Assembly: GCA_039908095.1 (NCBI GenBank)
Contig: JAMOBJ010000002.1
Location: forward strand, 87,331-151,330
Direction of reading: 5' to 3'
Length of the DNA stretch: 64,000 nt
Origin: Nitrospirae bacterium YQR-1
Lineage (GTDB): Bacteria > Nitrospirota > Thermodesulfovibrionia > Thermodesulfovibrionales > Magnetobacteriaceae
Positions 25,638 to 33,686 of the stretch are shown here, piece by piece. The notes beneath the pieces were generated by a model. The model was not told the DNA's origin. It saw only the letters and a list, made by a program, of their open reading frames with translations, and did no database searches. The number at the start of each line of letters is the position of its first letter. Within the stretch, counting starts at the first letter, position 1. The translations under genes and the position numbers were made by a program.

Positions 25638-26393
25638 ATGAGATTAAATTTTGTTTTTAACCATCCTGTTGGTACCTTGTCGATAGATTATAACCACCTT
25701 ATGCAGTCGTGGTTTAGTGATTTTCTGAGTAAGCCGGACGCAAAGTGCTACGAGGGCAAATTAACAGCCGGTTGTCAAGAGAAGCGGAAATTTAAACTCT
25801 TTACTTTTTCAAAATTATTTTTTGATTCATATAAGGTCAGAGGTTACAGGATAAGTTTTAACAGAGGGAATGCGCAGTGGTTTGTTTCATCTCCTGTGAA
25901 GGAATTTCTCAACGATTTTTCGGCATATATGAAAAACAGAAAAAAAATTAGTGTTAATGGTGTATGTTTTGAGCTTATGAGCATAGATGAGGTGCAAATG
26001 CCCCCCTTTGGCTCTGAAATGAAGTTCACATCTCTGTCACCTATCACAGTTACCACGGAGGGTTTAGATGAAATGAATTCCGATGGATTCTTTTTGAAAT
26101 TTGAAGATATGGGGTTTATTCAAAAAATTAAAGATAGTTTGACAGATAAATACAGAAAATTTACCGGCATGAAAATAAGCAATGACAATAATTTTAATTT
26201 TGAATTCGACTCCGATTATATGGAAAGAAAAAGGGGCAGAATTCAGAAAAAAGTAAAATACGAGCGAACGGAAATAGTGGGATATCTTGCACCATTTAAG
26301 GTCTCAGCAGAGCCTGAGCTGCTGAAGTTTGGATACGACACGGGTTTTGGCGATTACTGCCACATGGGCTTTGGAATGGTTAAAGAGATTTAG
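25638..26393 (+). CDS. cas6: CRISPR-associated endoribonuclease Cas6, orphan
   Basis: Processes CRISPR precursor RNA in type I and III systems. The C-terminal block (YLAPFKVSAEPELLKF, then YDTGFGDYCHMGFGMVKEI) is the glycine-rich loop signature of Cas6, and the middle carries FTSLSPITV and a helical KYRKFTG segment also typical of the family. A frame opens at 25569 with TTG, but the ATG at 25638 is preceded by AGGGGAAG at good spacing and gives the usual Cas6 beginning (MRLNFVFNHP), so I use it (251 aa). No other cas gene and no CRISPR array is in the window. The neighbours are a glycosyltransferase and a cytochrome c assembly gene. Confidence 0.85.
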   Translation: MRLNFVFNHPVGTLSIDYNHLMQSWFSDFLSKPDAKCYEGKLTAGCQEKRKFKLFTFSKLFFDSYKVRGYRISFNRGNAQWFVSSPVKEFLNDFSAYMKNRKKISVNGVCFELMSIDEVQMPPFGSEMKFTSLSPITVTTEGLDEMNSDGFFLKFEDMGFIQKIKDSLTDKYRKFTGMKISNDNNFNFEFDSDYMERKRGRIQKKVKYERTEIVGYLAPFKVSAEPELLKFGYDTGFGDYCHMGFGMVKEI

Positions 26394-26459
26394 AGTGGCC
26401 GGTTATAGCTAATGCCATATCGGATTTGTCCATTTCACGACAAACCAGGTCAAAAAAAC

Positions 26460-27536
26460 CTATGGCATCTCGCCGTAGCTGTGAAGTCCGGATAGAAATA
26501 TATTAACTCCCAGATACGTAAATATAACGATTATAAATGCCACAGAGGACACAACGGCTGTTTTTATACCGCGCCAGCCCTTTATAAAACGGGCGTGAAG
26601 GTAAAAAGCGTATGCAAGCCATGTTATCAGCGACCATGTTTCTTTCGGGTCCCAGCTCCAGTACACTCCCCAGGCCTGGTCCGCCCACACTGCACCAAAT
26701 ATCAACCCCCCCAGCGTAAAAATCGGAAACCCCAGAGCTATCACCTTATAGTTTAACTCATCAAGAAGCTCAGGAGATATCTTAAAGTGACTGAGTGTGC
26801 GCTTCAATGTGCCGCCATAGCGCCAAACAAAGGCAATAAAGCCGGCTGTGGCCAGATAACTAAACACTCTCACAGCGGAGGATGTGTTTCTGAAGGTTGA
26901 GCCCAAAATATTACTCCTTTCACCTGCCGGTGTGATTTGCAGTATATGATAATTGAGGTAGTCAATAAACATGGCAACAAGTAAAGCTACAAAAATGCCG
27001 CCTATAACTGTCCAAAACCAATATGCCGACCCCTTGCGCTCCTCCGTCTTCATTATCAGATACATCATAGCGGCGGCAAAGGACAGGCCAAATGCCGAGT
27101 AGGATATAAAGCTCATCGTAACATGCGCTAAAAGCCAATTACTCTGAAGAGCCGGTACAAGTGGCTCAATTGTTGTCCTCATTCCGGTTAAGTCTATAAA
27201 CCCAAGAGCCAACCCTGCGATAGGTGTTACAAAGGCGCCGAAAGTTTTGGTTTTGTATTTATACTCAATTATCAGATAGCCCAAAATCAGACACCAGACA
27301 AAAAACTCCAGTGATTCATACAAATTTGTAAGAGGCGCTCTGCCTATACCCATTTGATAAGACTCATACCACCGCAGCAGAATTGCCGCCGTCTGTGAAA
27401 GAAATGAAACAGAGGTTATGACAGTGGCAATTTTCCCTGAAAATGCACTCCGAAACACAAAATGCCCGATATATACCATCATCGCTACAAAATAGCCAAC
27501 CTCAGCTATGCCGAAAAACTGCGGACTTGCCATCAA
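26460..27536 (-). CDS. ccsB: Cytochrome c biogenesis protein CcsB/ResC-type
   Basis: Membrane subunit of the system II haem ligase that delivers and attaches haem to c-type cytochromes outside the inner membrane. About eight hydrophobic helices are visible. The tryptophan-rich WWD haem-handling motif is WADQAWGVYWSWDPKETW, within residues about 286-305, and HxH-type histidines flank it. At 358 aa it has family length. It follows resB by 31 bp on the same strand, the usual order for a functional ResB-ResC pair. Confidence 0.93.
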   Translation of the reverse strand: MMASPQFFGIAEVGYFVAMMVYIGHFVFRSAFSGKIATVITSVSFLSQTAAILLRWYESYQMGIGRAPLTNLYESLEFFVWCLILGYLIIEYKYKTKTFGAFVTPIAGLALGFIDLTGMRTTIEPLVPALQSNWLLAHVTMSFISYSAFGLSFAAAMMYLIMKTEERKGSAYWFWTVIGGIFVALLVAMFIDYLNYHILQITPAGERSNILGSTFRNTSSAVRVFSYLATAGFIAFVWRYGGTLKRTLSHFKISPELLDELNYKVIALGFPIFTLGGLIFGAVWADQAWGVYWSWDPKETWSLITWLAYAFYLHARFIKGWRGIKTAVVSSVAFIIVIFTYLGVNIFLSGLHSYGEMP

Positions 27537-27567
27537 CCGCCTCCTCCCATTAGTATTTTCACTCTTT

Positions 27568-28998
27568 TCATTTCAGCCCTGCGAGCATTCCAAATGCTCT
27601 TTCCACATCACTCTCAAAAGAAATGCGATTTTTATTAGACGTCGCCGCTACCATAACTTGTGTGCGATTCCTGTTGTCTTTAACTAATACCCATATTTTT
27701 TTGTGGCTCAAGAAAAAGGCCCCGTAAAGGCCAAACAACATTGTTAAACATCCGAGATAAACTACCCACACACCGGGGTCTTTTCTCACCTGCAACCCGG
27801 TATATTGATAGCCCCAGTAATCAACAAGTTCCACCTTGTGCCCCTCCGGCAGGTTCCACGTTTTTGGATAGCGTTTAGCCACCCAGCCTTCATATAAGTC
27901 TTTACCGTCTTTTCTAAATTCTATATACACTGCCGGATTATTCATCATCTTTGTGTAAGTAAAGGGCTCTTTCGTTTCCTTGTCAAAAGCCAGTGCAGGC
28001 GAGAAATATGCAGCTTTACCTTCAATCCCTGTGCCGGCAATACTAAAGGATTCCCCTGCGTGTAATGATACCATTTCGGTTTTACCACCCATAGGTGTTA
28101 TTTTAAAAATAAGGAGGCCTTCTTTATCCTCAAGTGGTCCATAACTGGCCTGATAAAATGTGTACCCCTTGTATTTAAGAGGAGTGTTTACCTCTATAGA
28201 GCGGCTTAGAACTTCTTTACCGTTTTCGAGTATCGAAAGCCAGCTCATGTACTCCTTAGGCGTATCCGTATCGCCGTAAAAGTTTACGGTAAAATCGTCA
28301 CATCTGATAGTAAAGCCCAGTGGATGTTCCTTTTTGTCTTCTCTTGTGTAGGCAACTGAGGATGACTCACCCTCGGGCAGCGGCAGGTAACCGCTAAACC
28401 CAAATTTTATACCGGCCACAGCACCAAGCAATATCAACACGATGCTGATATGAACCACATACACGGCATATCTGCTAAAGCCCCACCTCTGTGCATAGTA
28501 CTGAATTCCCTCGTCGCTTTTGTGCTCTGTGGGATTAAACCCCAGAGACTTCACTATATTTAATACATCGGCTGTAGTGTCCTTTACACTGCCCTGTAGT
28601 TGGTATTGCTTATTAATTGTGAATTTTGTAAAGGAGGAATCATCCAGTGGTTTAAGGGGTTCATTAACGAGGCGAGATATTTTTGGCAGTCTGTCTATTG
28701 AGCAGATCAGAAGATTTGCAGAGAAAAGAATTAAAAGCCCGGTAAACCACACAGAGTGGTACATGTCCATAAGGCCTATGGAATTAGCTGCTTCATAAAC
28801 TGAGGGTGCCAGTTTGGAACCGAAAATTTTAACAAACAGTTTGATATTTTTTTCCGGCTCGGCCTGCTGCTCAATTACCGTACCAGCTATAGAGGTAATG
28901 GCTATGGTCAGAATCAGGACGGCGGCGAGTTTAACCGATGTGAATACTTTCCAGACTTTATCAATTACAGAACCGCCTTTTTTGCTAATCTCTTCCAC
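27568..28998 (-). CDS. resB: Cytochrome c biogenesis protein ResB (Ccs1)
   Basis: Partner of CcsB in system II cytochrome c maturation; helps keep apocytochrome cysteines reduced and forms the haem ligase. Three N-terminal helices (about 17-40, 78-100, 172-195), a large periplasmic domain and a final helix (about 405-428) match ResB. ENLLICSIDRLP and YAVYVVHISIVLILLGA are family segments. The start is GTG at 28998, supported by GGAGG 10 bp upstream. Length 476 aa. Confidence 0.93.
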   Translation of the reverse strand: MEEISKKGGSVIDKVWKVFTSVKLAAVLILTIAITSIAGTVIEQQAEPEKNIKLFVKIFGSKLAPSVYEAANSIGLMDMYHSVWFTGLLILFSANLLICSIDRLPKISRLVNEPLKPLDDSSFTKFTINKQYQLQGSVKDTTADVLNIVKSLGFNPTEHKSDEGIQYYAQRWGFSRYAVYVVHISIVLILLGAVAGIKFGFSGYLPLPEGESSSVAYTREDKKEHPLGFTIRCDDFTVNFYGDTDTPKEYMSWLSILENGKEVLSRSIEVNTPLKYKGYTFYQASYGPLEDKEGLLIFKITPMGGKTEMVSLHAGESFSIAGTGIEGKAAYFSPALAFDKETKEPFTYTKMMNNPAVYIEFRKDGKDLYEGWVAKRYPKTWNLPEGHKVELVDYWGYQYTGLQVRKDPGVWVVYLGCLTMLFGLYGAFFLSHKKIWVLVKDNRNRTQVMVAATSNKNRISFESDVERAFGMLAGLK

Positions 28999-29025
28999 CT
29001 TAATAAAACCTCCGGATAATAGTTA

Positions 29026-29262
29026 TCACAGCTTACCACCAACATACTGCCCTGCTATAGAGGCAACAAGGGAAAGCGGCAGATACCGTAAGTCCATGTG
29101 TAGATAATACCGCATCAGCACCACAAAAGGTATCGGTATATGAATAAATATAAACCACTTTGGGGATCTCTTAGTCTCCCTTGCTCTGCGATAACCAAAA
29201 GGCAAATTAACCACAAACGCAAAGACCATTAATATCGCCGCCGCTATCACATTATTTAGCAT
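29026..29262 (-). CDS. Small conserved membrane protein upstream of resB
   Basis: 78 residues with two or three hydrophobic segments (about 3-20, 37-53, 58-75) separated by a basic loop (YRRARETKRSPKW), which predicts positive-inside topology. The composition is typical of a real membrane protein. It lies 27 bp before the resB start on the same strand, so it may be in the cytochrome c maturation operon. Function unknown. No clear Shine-Dalgarno was seen. Confidence 0.6.
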   Translation of the reverse strand: MLNNVIAAAILMVFAFVVNLPFGYRRARETKRSPKWFIFIHIPIPFVVLMRYYLHMDLRYLPLSLVASIAGQYVGGKL

Positions 29263-29691
29263 GGTATATAAATTAACAGAAATCAGTTGATTTTGTAAAT
29301 CAACCCGAAATCCAACATAAAGATAAGAAAAAAAGTAAAGATGTAGAATTAAAGGGAAATATTGTATATGTGTACAATTTCAGCGACCATACCAAGCTGC
29401 AGTCAAAAGTAAACACAGGCGGCAATGCTTTCGTCAAGGGTGTGATGAATGATTTCTTATTTGAATAATTATGAGATTTGCTAATAATTATTAAGGTGTT
29501 GTAAGATGGAGCAACTGTGTGAAAACCCATGTCTGTGGATGCCTTGGAACTTCAAGGAATCTATCGCTGCCTTGGCATATATAAATAATTTTACCGTAGC
29601 AAATATTTTCCCCTCACGCACGCTTGCGAAAAGACACTTTGTGGTTGTAGATATCAAAAAAAGTGTGAGGAAAGTTTTTTTATCGAAGAAA
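29263..29691. other. Gene-free spacer containing a copy of the dispersed repeat
   Basis: Frames on both strands here look like chance. At 29389-29427 an ATACCAAGCTGC end is followed by a 36-bp stretch nearly identical to 11549-11583. The rest is A/T-rich, and nothing else is recognised. Confidence 0.5.
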
Positions 29692-30204
29692 TTACTCAAA
29701 AATATCTTTAATATCAACTTGCAACCCTTCAATCACTTTAGATGTAACTGTGCCTTCAATTTCTGCAATAGAATGTAATTTGTATTTATCGTTTTCTATG
29801 GTAAAAATCTCGACAGTTAAAAACTCAGGTAGAACTATCCAGTATTCCGGCACCTTGTATTTTTCATAAATCGTCTTCTTTACTTCCGTATCTTTTTTAA
29901 AGGTGCCAGTAGATATGATTTCACAAACCATATCTGGTACACCTCTTATCCAGTCCTGAAAGATACTCATATTCTCTTTCCTAATAAATATGATATCAGG
30001 TTGAAGGCGATTAATCCCTTCCTCAAAAATTACGTCAAGTGGAGATATGGATAATTTCCCTAAATCATGCTTTTCTATATAATGACGCATACTATATGCT
30101 AAGTTAAAAACAATATCCTGATGTCTCCCAAACGGACTTGGACCCACAACCTCCACCCCATTTATTATTTCTGTTAAGTCTAAATCTCTTTCGATTGTCT
30201 GCAT
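29692..30204 (-). CDS. Uma2 family endonuclease-like protein (DUF820)
   Basis: 170 residues. The PD-(D/E)xK-type core is visible: GPSPFGRHQDIVFNLAY at the N-terminal helix, LQPDIIFI with the catalytic Asp, and PDMVCEIIS with the ExV/E-type acidic strand, followed by KKTIYEKYKVPEYWIV, the recurring Uma2 helix and strand. Uma2 proteins are widespread restriction-endonuclease-fold proteins of unclear role, often expanded near mobile DNA. It is a single gene, with a promoter whose predicted start site falls at the ATG. Confidence 0.85.
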   Translation of the reverse strand: MQTIERDLDLTEIINGVEVVGPSPFGRHQDIVFNLAYSMRHYIEKHDLGKLSISPLDVIFEEGINRLQPDIIFIRKENMSIFQDWIRGVPDMVCEIISTGTFKKDTEVKKTIYEKYKVPEYWIVLPEFLTVEIFTIENDKYKLHSIAEIEGTVTSKVIEGLQVDIKDIFE

Positions 30205-30209
30205 AAACT

Positions 30210-30239
30210 ATTATATCAATAGAGGTATGGGTTTGTCGA
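30210..30239 (-). promoter_or_regulatory. Promoter of the Uma2 gene, possibly leaderless
   Basis: On the minus strand, TCGACA (5 of 6) and TATAAT (6 of 6) are separated by 18 bp. The -10 box ends 6 bp before the ATG, so transcription would start at or near the start codon. No Shine-Dalgarno is present, which is consistent with a leaderless message. Confidence 0.5.
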
Positions 30240-30395
30240 TGGTGGAATTTTAAACCCATATGTCAGAACAAATATCAAAAGGATCACATACATGACCTAT
30301 CCTTGCCCCTATAAAGTCTCAAATATTCCTCGGTATCAGTTTAACTACCTGATATATTATAACATCACCTACTCCCATAATAAGTAGTAGCCACT

Positions 30396-30770
30396 TCACA
30401 AAAACAAATATTTAAACAAAGAATAACCATACCTAAACCACACTTTCGATATCTTTATCTTTGAATAACCAGCTTTGCGTTTATGTTCGTGAGATGGGAT
30501 TTTAGTAAGTATAAAACCATTTCTAAAAGTTTTTATTATCATTTCTTGTTCTATTGTGGTAATGTCCTCACGAAGATCCACTATCCTTGCAACAGAGGTT
30601 CTGATTGCTCTAAACCCATTTTGTGAATCGCTTATTCTTATATTAAACCGCCAATTGATACATGCTGTTATAACGGAACTTCCCATAAGACGAAAAAACT
30701 CATCAAATATAACATCACCAACAGTTGCCTCCTCGTTGAGGGTTGGTATTACAATAGTTATTTTATACAT
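30396..30770 (-). pseudogene. Family 2 glycosyltransferase with internal deletion
   Basis: The frame begins like an intact GT2 enzyme (ITIVIPTLNEEATVGDVI) but jumps at once to a late segment (FDEFFRLMGSSV, ISDSQNGFRAIR, EQEMIIKTFRNGFILTKIP). The donor-binding strands and DxD site expected in between are missing. The join is in frame, so a 124-residue product is possible, but it would lack the active site. It lies among other glycosyltransferase debris and repeats. Confidence 0.65.
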
Positions 30771-30801
30771 AGGTTTATTCTTTTGTAATAGTCTGGGAAA
30801 A

Positions 30802-31095
30802 ATGTTTAAAATTTTTTCACCACCCCCGGAAAATCATTATCTACCGGGGGCAGCAATTCTATTGATCAATAAGCAAACTTATTTGTATGAAAAAGAGCCA
30901 TATTTTCATCATGCCATAGCGACTAATTTTTTGAGAGAAGATACAAGCGCTCAAGAAGTACTAAGAAGGCACAATTGTAACCTAAAAATTTTTGCTCGAA
31001 AATCCCTTATAGCAGGGAACTCAATTTTCTATATCGGATTTCGGGTCACAATAAAAACACCGATTCGCTATAGTATCTCAAGGGCGGGTTTGTAA
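30802..31095 (+). pseudogene. Possible C-terminal fragment of a family 2 glycosyltransferase
   Basis: The frame reads HYLPGAAILLINKQTYLYEKEP, then FLREDTSAQEVLRRHNCNLKIF, which resembles the W/Y-x-x-GAA and ED-x-x-x-x-x-R-L-R region late in GT2 domains. No N-terminal half exists: further upstream the frame is antisense to the previous pseudogene. It is probably a decayed remnant. The identification is tentative. Confidence 0.3.
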
Positions 31096-31103
31096 TGCCC
31101 CCA

Positions 31104-31409
31104 TTATTTCAAAAACTTAATCAGAGCAACTATAATTCCTATTTGGCTTGCCCAGAAAATAAACATCCACTTAAGAAGTTCGGCTTTTGTGTCTGCTATC
31201 TGCGCCTCTATTTTACCGGAAAGCCTCGCTTCAACTAAAAGCAAATCAGCTTTAGTAGCAAACTCTTTTGTTAACTCTTGCTTTGTCTCCTCAGAAGAAG
31301 ACCCTGTAGCTTCCCTAACAACCTCTGCGATTTCCTTAGCAGCTTTATCACTGAGATCTGCATTCTTAAGCCGTTCGTATATCTTTAACGTGTCTATCGC
31401 TGTTGCCAT
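31104..31409 (-). CDS. Small coiled-coil protein with C-terminal membrane helix (DUF1640-like)
   Basis: 101 residues. N-terminal IDTLKIYERLKNADLSDKAA, then FATKADL, a charged coiled coil (about 55-78) and a hydrophobic end (about 80-97). It is the third member of the family in the window and the closest to the textbook DUF1640-like form. A G/A-rich stretch (AGGTGAAACAGGC) precedes the ATG. Function unknown; no partner gene is adjacent. Confidence 0.65.
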   Translation of the reverse strand: MATAIDTLKIYERLKNADLSDKAAKEIAEVVREATGSSSEETKQELTKEFATKADLLLVEARLSGKIEAQIADTKAELLKWMFIFWASQIGIIVALIKFLK

Positions 31410-31600
31410 GCCTGTTTCACCTCCACTAACATCAATAATAATTCCTCCACCTAGGATTAGATTAGCAAAGCGCTGTATGTTTAGTCAACAATCTTAAACA
31501 CAAATGTAGAACCCAATATACTGACCCCTGTAATGCCCCCCAACCTACTTAACAGAGCCTTTTTTTTTGCTTAACTCTCCTTTGATTTCTTACACAAAAC

Positions 31601-32077
31601 CTACTTTTTTATCAAATCCACCCTACCCTGTTGTATTGTAATCTTTCTGCTAAAAGGATTGTATATAAGCGTAACAGCCTTCTCACCACTTATAAAGTAT
31701 GCGGCAAAGAGCTCGGTAAGTCCCTCTCTGTCAAAAAATACCTGCAACTGTCCCTCTTTGACCTCTCCCTTTGAGGACAAAAGCACGCTATCTAAAAACT
31801 TACTTGCCATCTGCTTTTTTCCCTCATGCGTTTGCCAACTTAAATCTTTTTTCTTCAGATCAATCGCCAGTGTGTAGGTTTCCCGCCTGTTTGACGATGT
31901 ATCATTAAGATATGTTATGACGGAAGCAAGCCGCTTTGCCTCAATTGACGGTGTAGCTGTAAGCTTGCTAAAGGATGGATACGAAAGCGCAATCATAACC
32001 GAGATAATAAAAAGTACAACTATAAGCTCAAGAAGCGTTACTCCCCTGTGGCTGTTATTGAATATTCCAGCTTTCAA
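31601..32077 (-). CDS. gspH: Type II secretion pseudopilin GspH
   Basis: Minor pseudopilin of the periplasmic pseudopilus. The prepilin peptidase site is HRG followed by VTLLELIVVLFIISVMIALSYPSF, with Glu at position +5 and a hydrophobic helix. A much longer open frame extends upstream, but it lies in another frame of gspG and reads as nonsense. I place the start at TTG 32077, giving a short leader before the cleavage site and a 23-bp overlap with gspG. The C-terminal domain (about 120 residues) is predicted to be beta-rich. The exact start is uncertain. Confidence 0.75.
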   Translation of the reverse strand: MKAGIFNNSHRGVTLLELIVVLFIISVMIALSYPSFSKLTATPSIEAKRLASVITYLNDTSSNRRETYTLAIDLKKKDLSWQTHEGKKQMASKFLDSVLLSSKGEVKEGQLQVFFDREGLTELFAAYFISGEKAVTLIYNPFSRKITIQQGRVDLIKK

Positions 32078-32507
32078 TATCTTTATTGATACCCTCGCCG
32101 CCCTGTACACCGTCCGCTCCGTAGCAGACAATATCGTAATCGCCGTGGGCTCCCGGGGAGACATACACGTAGGCCCTGCCCCACGGGTCGGGGGGAATCT
32201 TCTTGTTTTCCAGATAGCCGCCCTCCCTGTAATTTTGCAGCACCTGACCGATAGCGGGTTTTGTAACCAATGCCTCAAGGCCCTGATCCGTTGTCGGAAA
32301 AAATCCGGTGTCCAGTTTATAGAGCTTCAGTGCCGTCTCAAAGTTTCTTATCTGAATCTTTGCCTCCGCTATTTTGGCATCATCTGTGCGTCCTATGATT
32401 TTTGGAGCAACAAGGGCTGCTAACATGCTTAATATAAAAACCACCACTATTACCTCAAGTAATGTAAAACCGGCAATTTCTTTATTTTGTTTCAACTTGC
32501 TTGTCAC
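32055..32507 (-). CDS. gspG: Type II secretion major pseudopilin GspG
   Basis: Builds the pseudopilus that pushes substrates through the secretin. The leader is MTSKLKQNKEIAG with cleavage before FTLLEVIVVVFILSMLAAL (Glu at +5). PTTDQGLEALVTKP and PDPWGRAYVYVSPG are GspG hallmarks, and the C-terminal Gly/Asp-rich segment fits the calcium-binding loop. 150 aa, 6 bp after gspF. Confidence 0.93.
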   Translation of the reverse strand: MTSKLKQNKEIAGFTLLEVIVVVFILSMLAALVAPKIIGRTDDAKIAEAKIQIRNFETALKLYKLDTGFFPTTDQGLEALVTKPAIGQVLQNYREGGYLENKKIPPDPWGRAYVYVSPGAHGDYDIVCYGADGVQGGEGINKDIESWNIQ

Positions 32508-32513
32508 CCCCCT

Positions 32514-33686
32514 TTATTTAATCAACTGGTTAAGCTCAAATACCGGTAAGAGCACAGCAAAAACTATAAACCCAACAATGGCTCCCATAACAAGTATGAT
32601 GACAGGCTCAATGGCCGACAACAGACGCTTTGTGCCGGTCTTAAACTCCTTTTCATACGTCTGAGCCGCCCGTAAGAGCATATCTGAAAGAGACCCCGAG
32701 CGTTCCCCGGTTAGAATTATCTCTTTCACCAAAGGCGGAAAGTCCATCAATGATGACGACAGAGAAAGCCCCTCCGAGACAGCCCTTTCGGCATCAAGAA
32801 TCTGATTTTCATAAAAGGCATTTCCAACAGTTTTGGACGCAAGCCTCAGTGTCTTTAACATCGGAACCCCGTTTTTAAGTAATGAGCCGGTTGTCTTTAG
32901 AAATCTCGATACATACAGTGAGTTCAATACCGGTATTTTGGTAAGTATCCTCCCAACCTCTGATGCGTGCCTTTTAATGTAATGCTTTACGATATAAGTT
33001 AAACATATAATTCCAAGAACCAAAGCCCATAGGTAGTGTTTTAAGAAATTACTGAGCATTATTAAAATTACCGTAATCAATGGAAGCACCTTGTCGGAGT
33101 CTTCAAATATTTTTACAAGTTTCGGCACCACGAATACGAAAACAAAGGTTAACACAAAAGTCCCCACCGTTAGCATAATCGCAGGGTATATGGCGGCGGA
33201 TTTAACGGCGGAATCCATCTCATCCTTGCTTTCAAGAAAATCGGCTAATTCATTAAGCACGCTGTCAAGGCAACCCCCTGCCTCACCGGCACTTATCATG
33301 CTTATGTAAAAATCAGGGAAAAAGTTGGGGTAATCCTCCATCGCACGCGACAGAGCCGCCCCGGCCAGGAGGCGTTCCTTTATTGACACAAGCATTGAGC
33401 GGAGTTTCCCTCCACGCCTTTCTGAAAGCGTATCCACGGCATCAACAATTGCAACACCGGAGGAAACCAACACGGCCAAATGAGCGGTTATTGTCTTTAG
33501 TGCGCTTGCATCACTTGTAAAGGACAGCGTAAAGGTGCGGGCTGCTCCGTCCTCTGGGATTACTTTTTCAGGATAGATATCTTTTATCTTAAGAAGCCGT
33601 ATGGCCTCACTTATTCCATCCGCCTCAATTGTGCCGGAGTGGCGCCTGCCCTCTGAGTTGTATCCCCTGTACTTAAATACCGGCAT
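32514..33686 (-). CDS. gspF: Type II secretion inner-membrane platform protein GspF
   Basis: Polytopic platform protein that couples the GspE ATPase to pseudopilus assembly. Two repeated T2SSF domains are visible (about 65-190 and 270-390), each with an FPPLV/YPNFFPDFY-type and GExxGxL motif (SAGEAGGCLDSVL, LTGERSGSLSDML), separated by hydrophobic helices. 390 aa. The 5' end overlaps gspE by 14 bp. Confidence 0.92.
   Translation of the reverse strand: MPVFKYRGYNSEGRRHSGTIEADGISEAIRLLKIKDIYPEKVIPEDGAARTFTLSFTSDASALKTITAHLAVLVSSGVAIVDAVDTLSERRGGKLRSMLVSIKERLLAGAALSRAMEDYPNFFPDFYISMISAGEAGGCLDSVLNELADFLESKDEMDSAVKSAAIYPAIMLTVGTFVLTFVFVFVVPKLVKIFEDSDKVLPLITVILIMLSNFLKHYLWALVLGIICLTYIVKHYIKRHASEVGRILTKIPVLNSLYVSRFLKTTGSLLKNGVPMLKTLRLASKTVGNAFYENQILDAERAVSEGLSLSSSLMDFPPLVKEIILTGERSGSLSDMLLRAAQTYEKEFKTGTKRLLSAIEPVIILVMGAIVGFIVFAVLLPVFELNQLIK

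Noticed and set aside
29506..29778. Plus-strand frame of 90 codons in the spacer beside Uma2
   Set aside because: It runs into the antisense of the Uma2 gene, lacks a Shine-Dalgarno and has no family features.
32078..32278. N-terminal extension of gspH in the same open frame
   Set aside because: It lies over gspG in another frame and reads as Arg/Cys/Pro-rich nonsense; the prepilin leader needs only a short N terminus.
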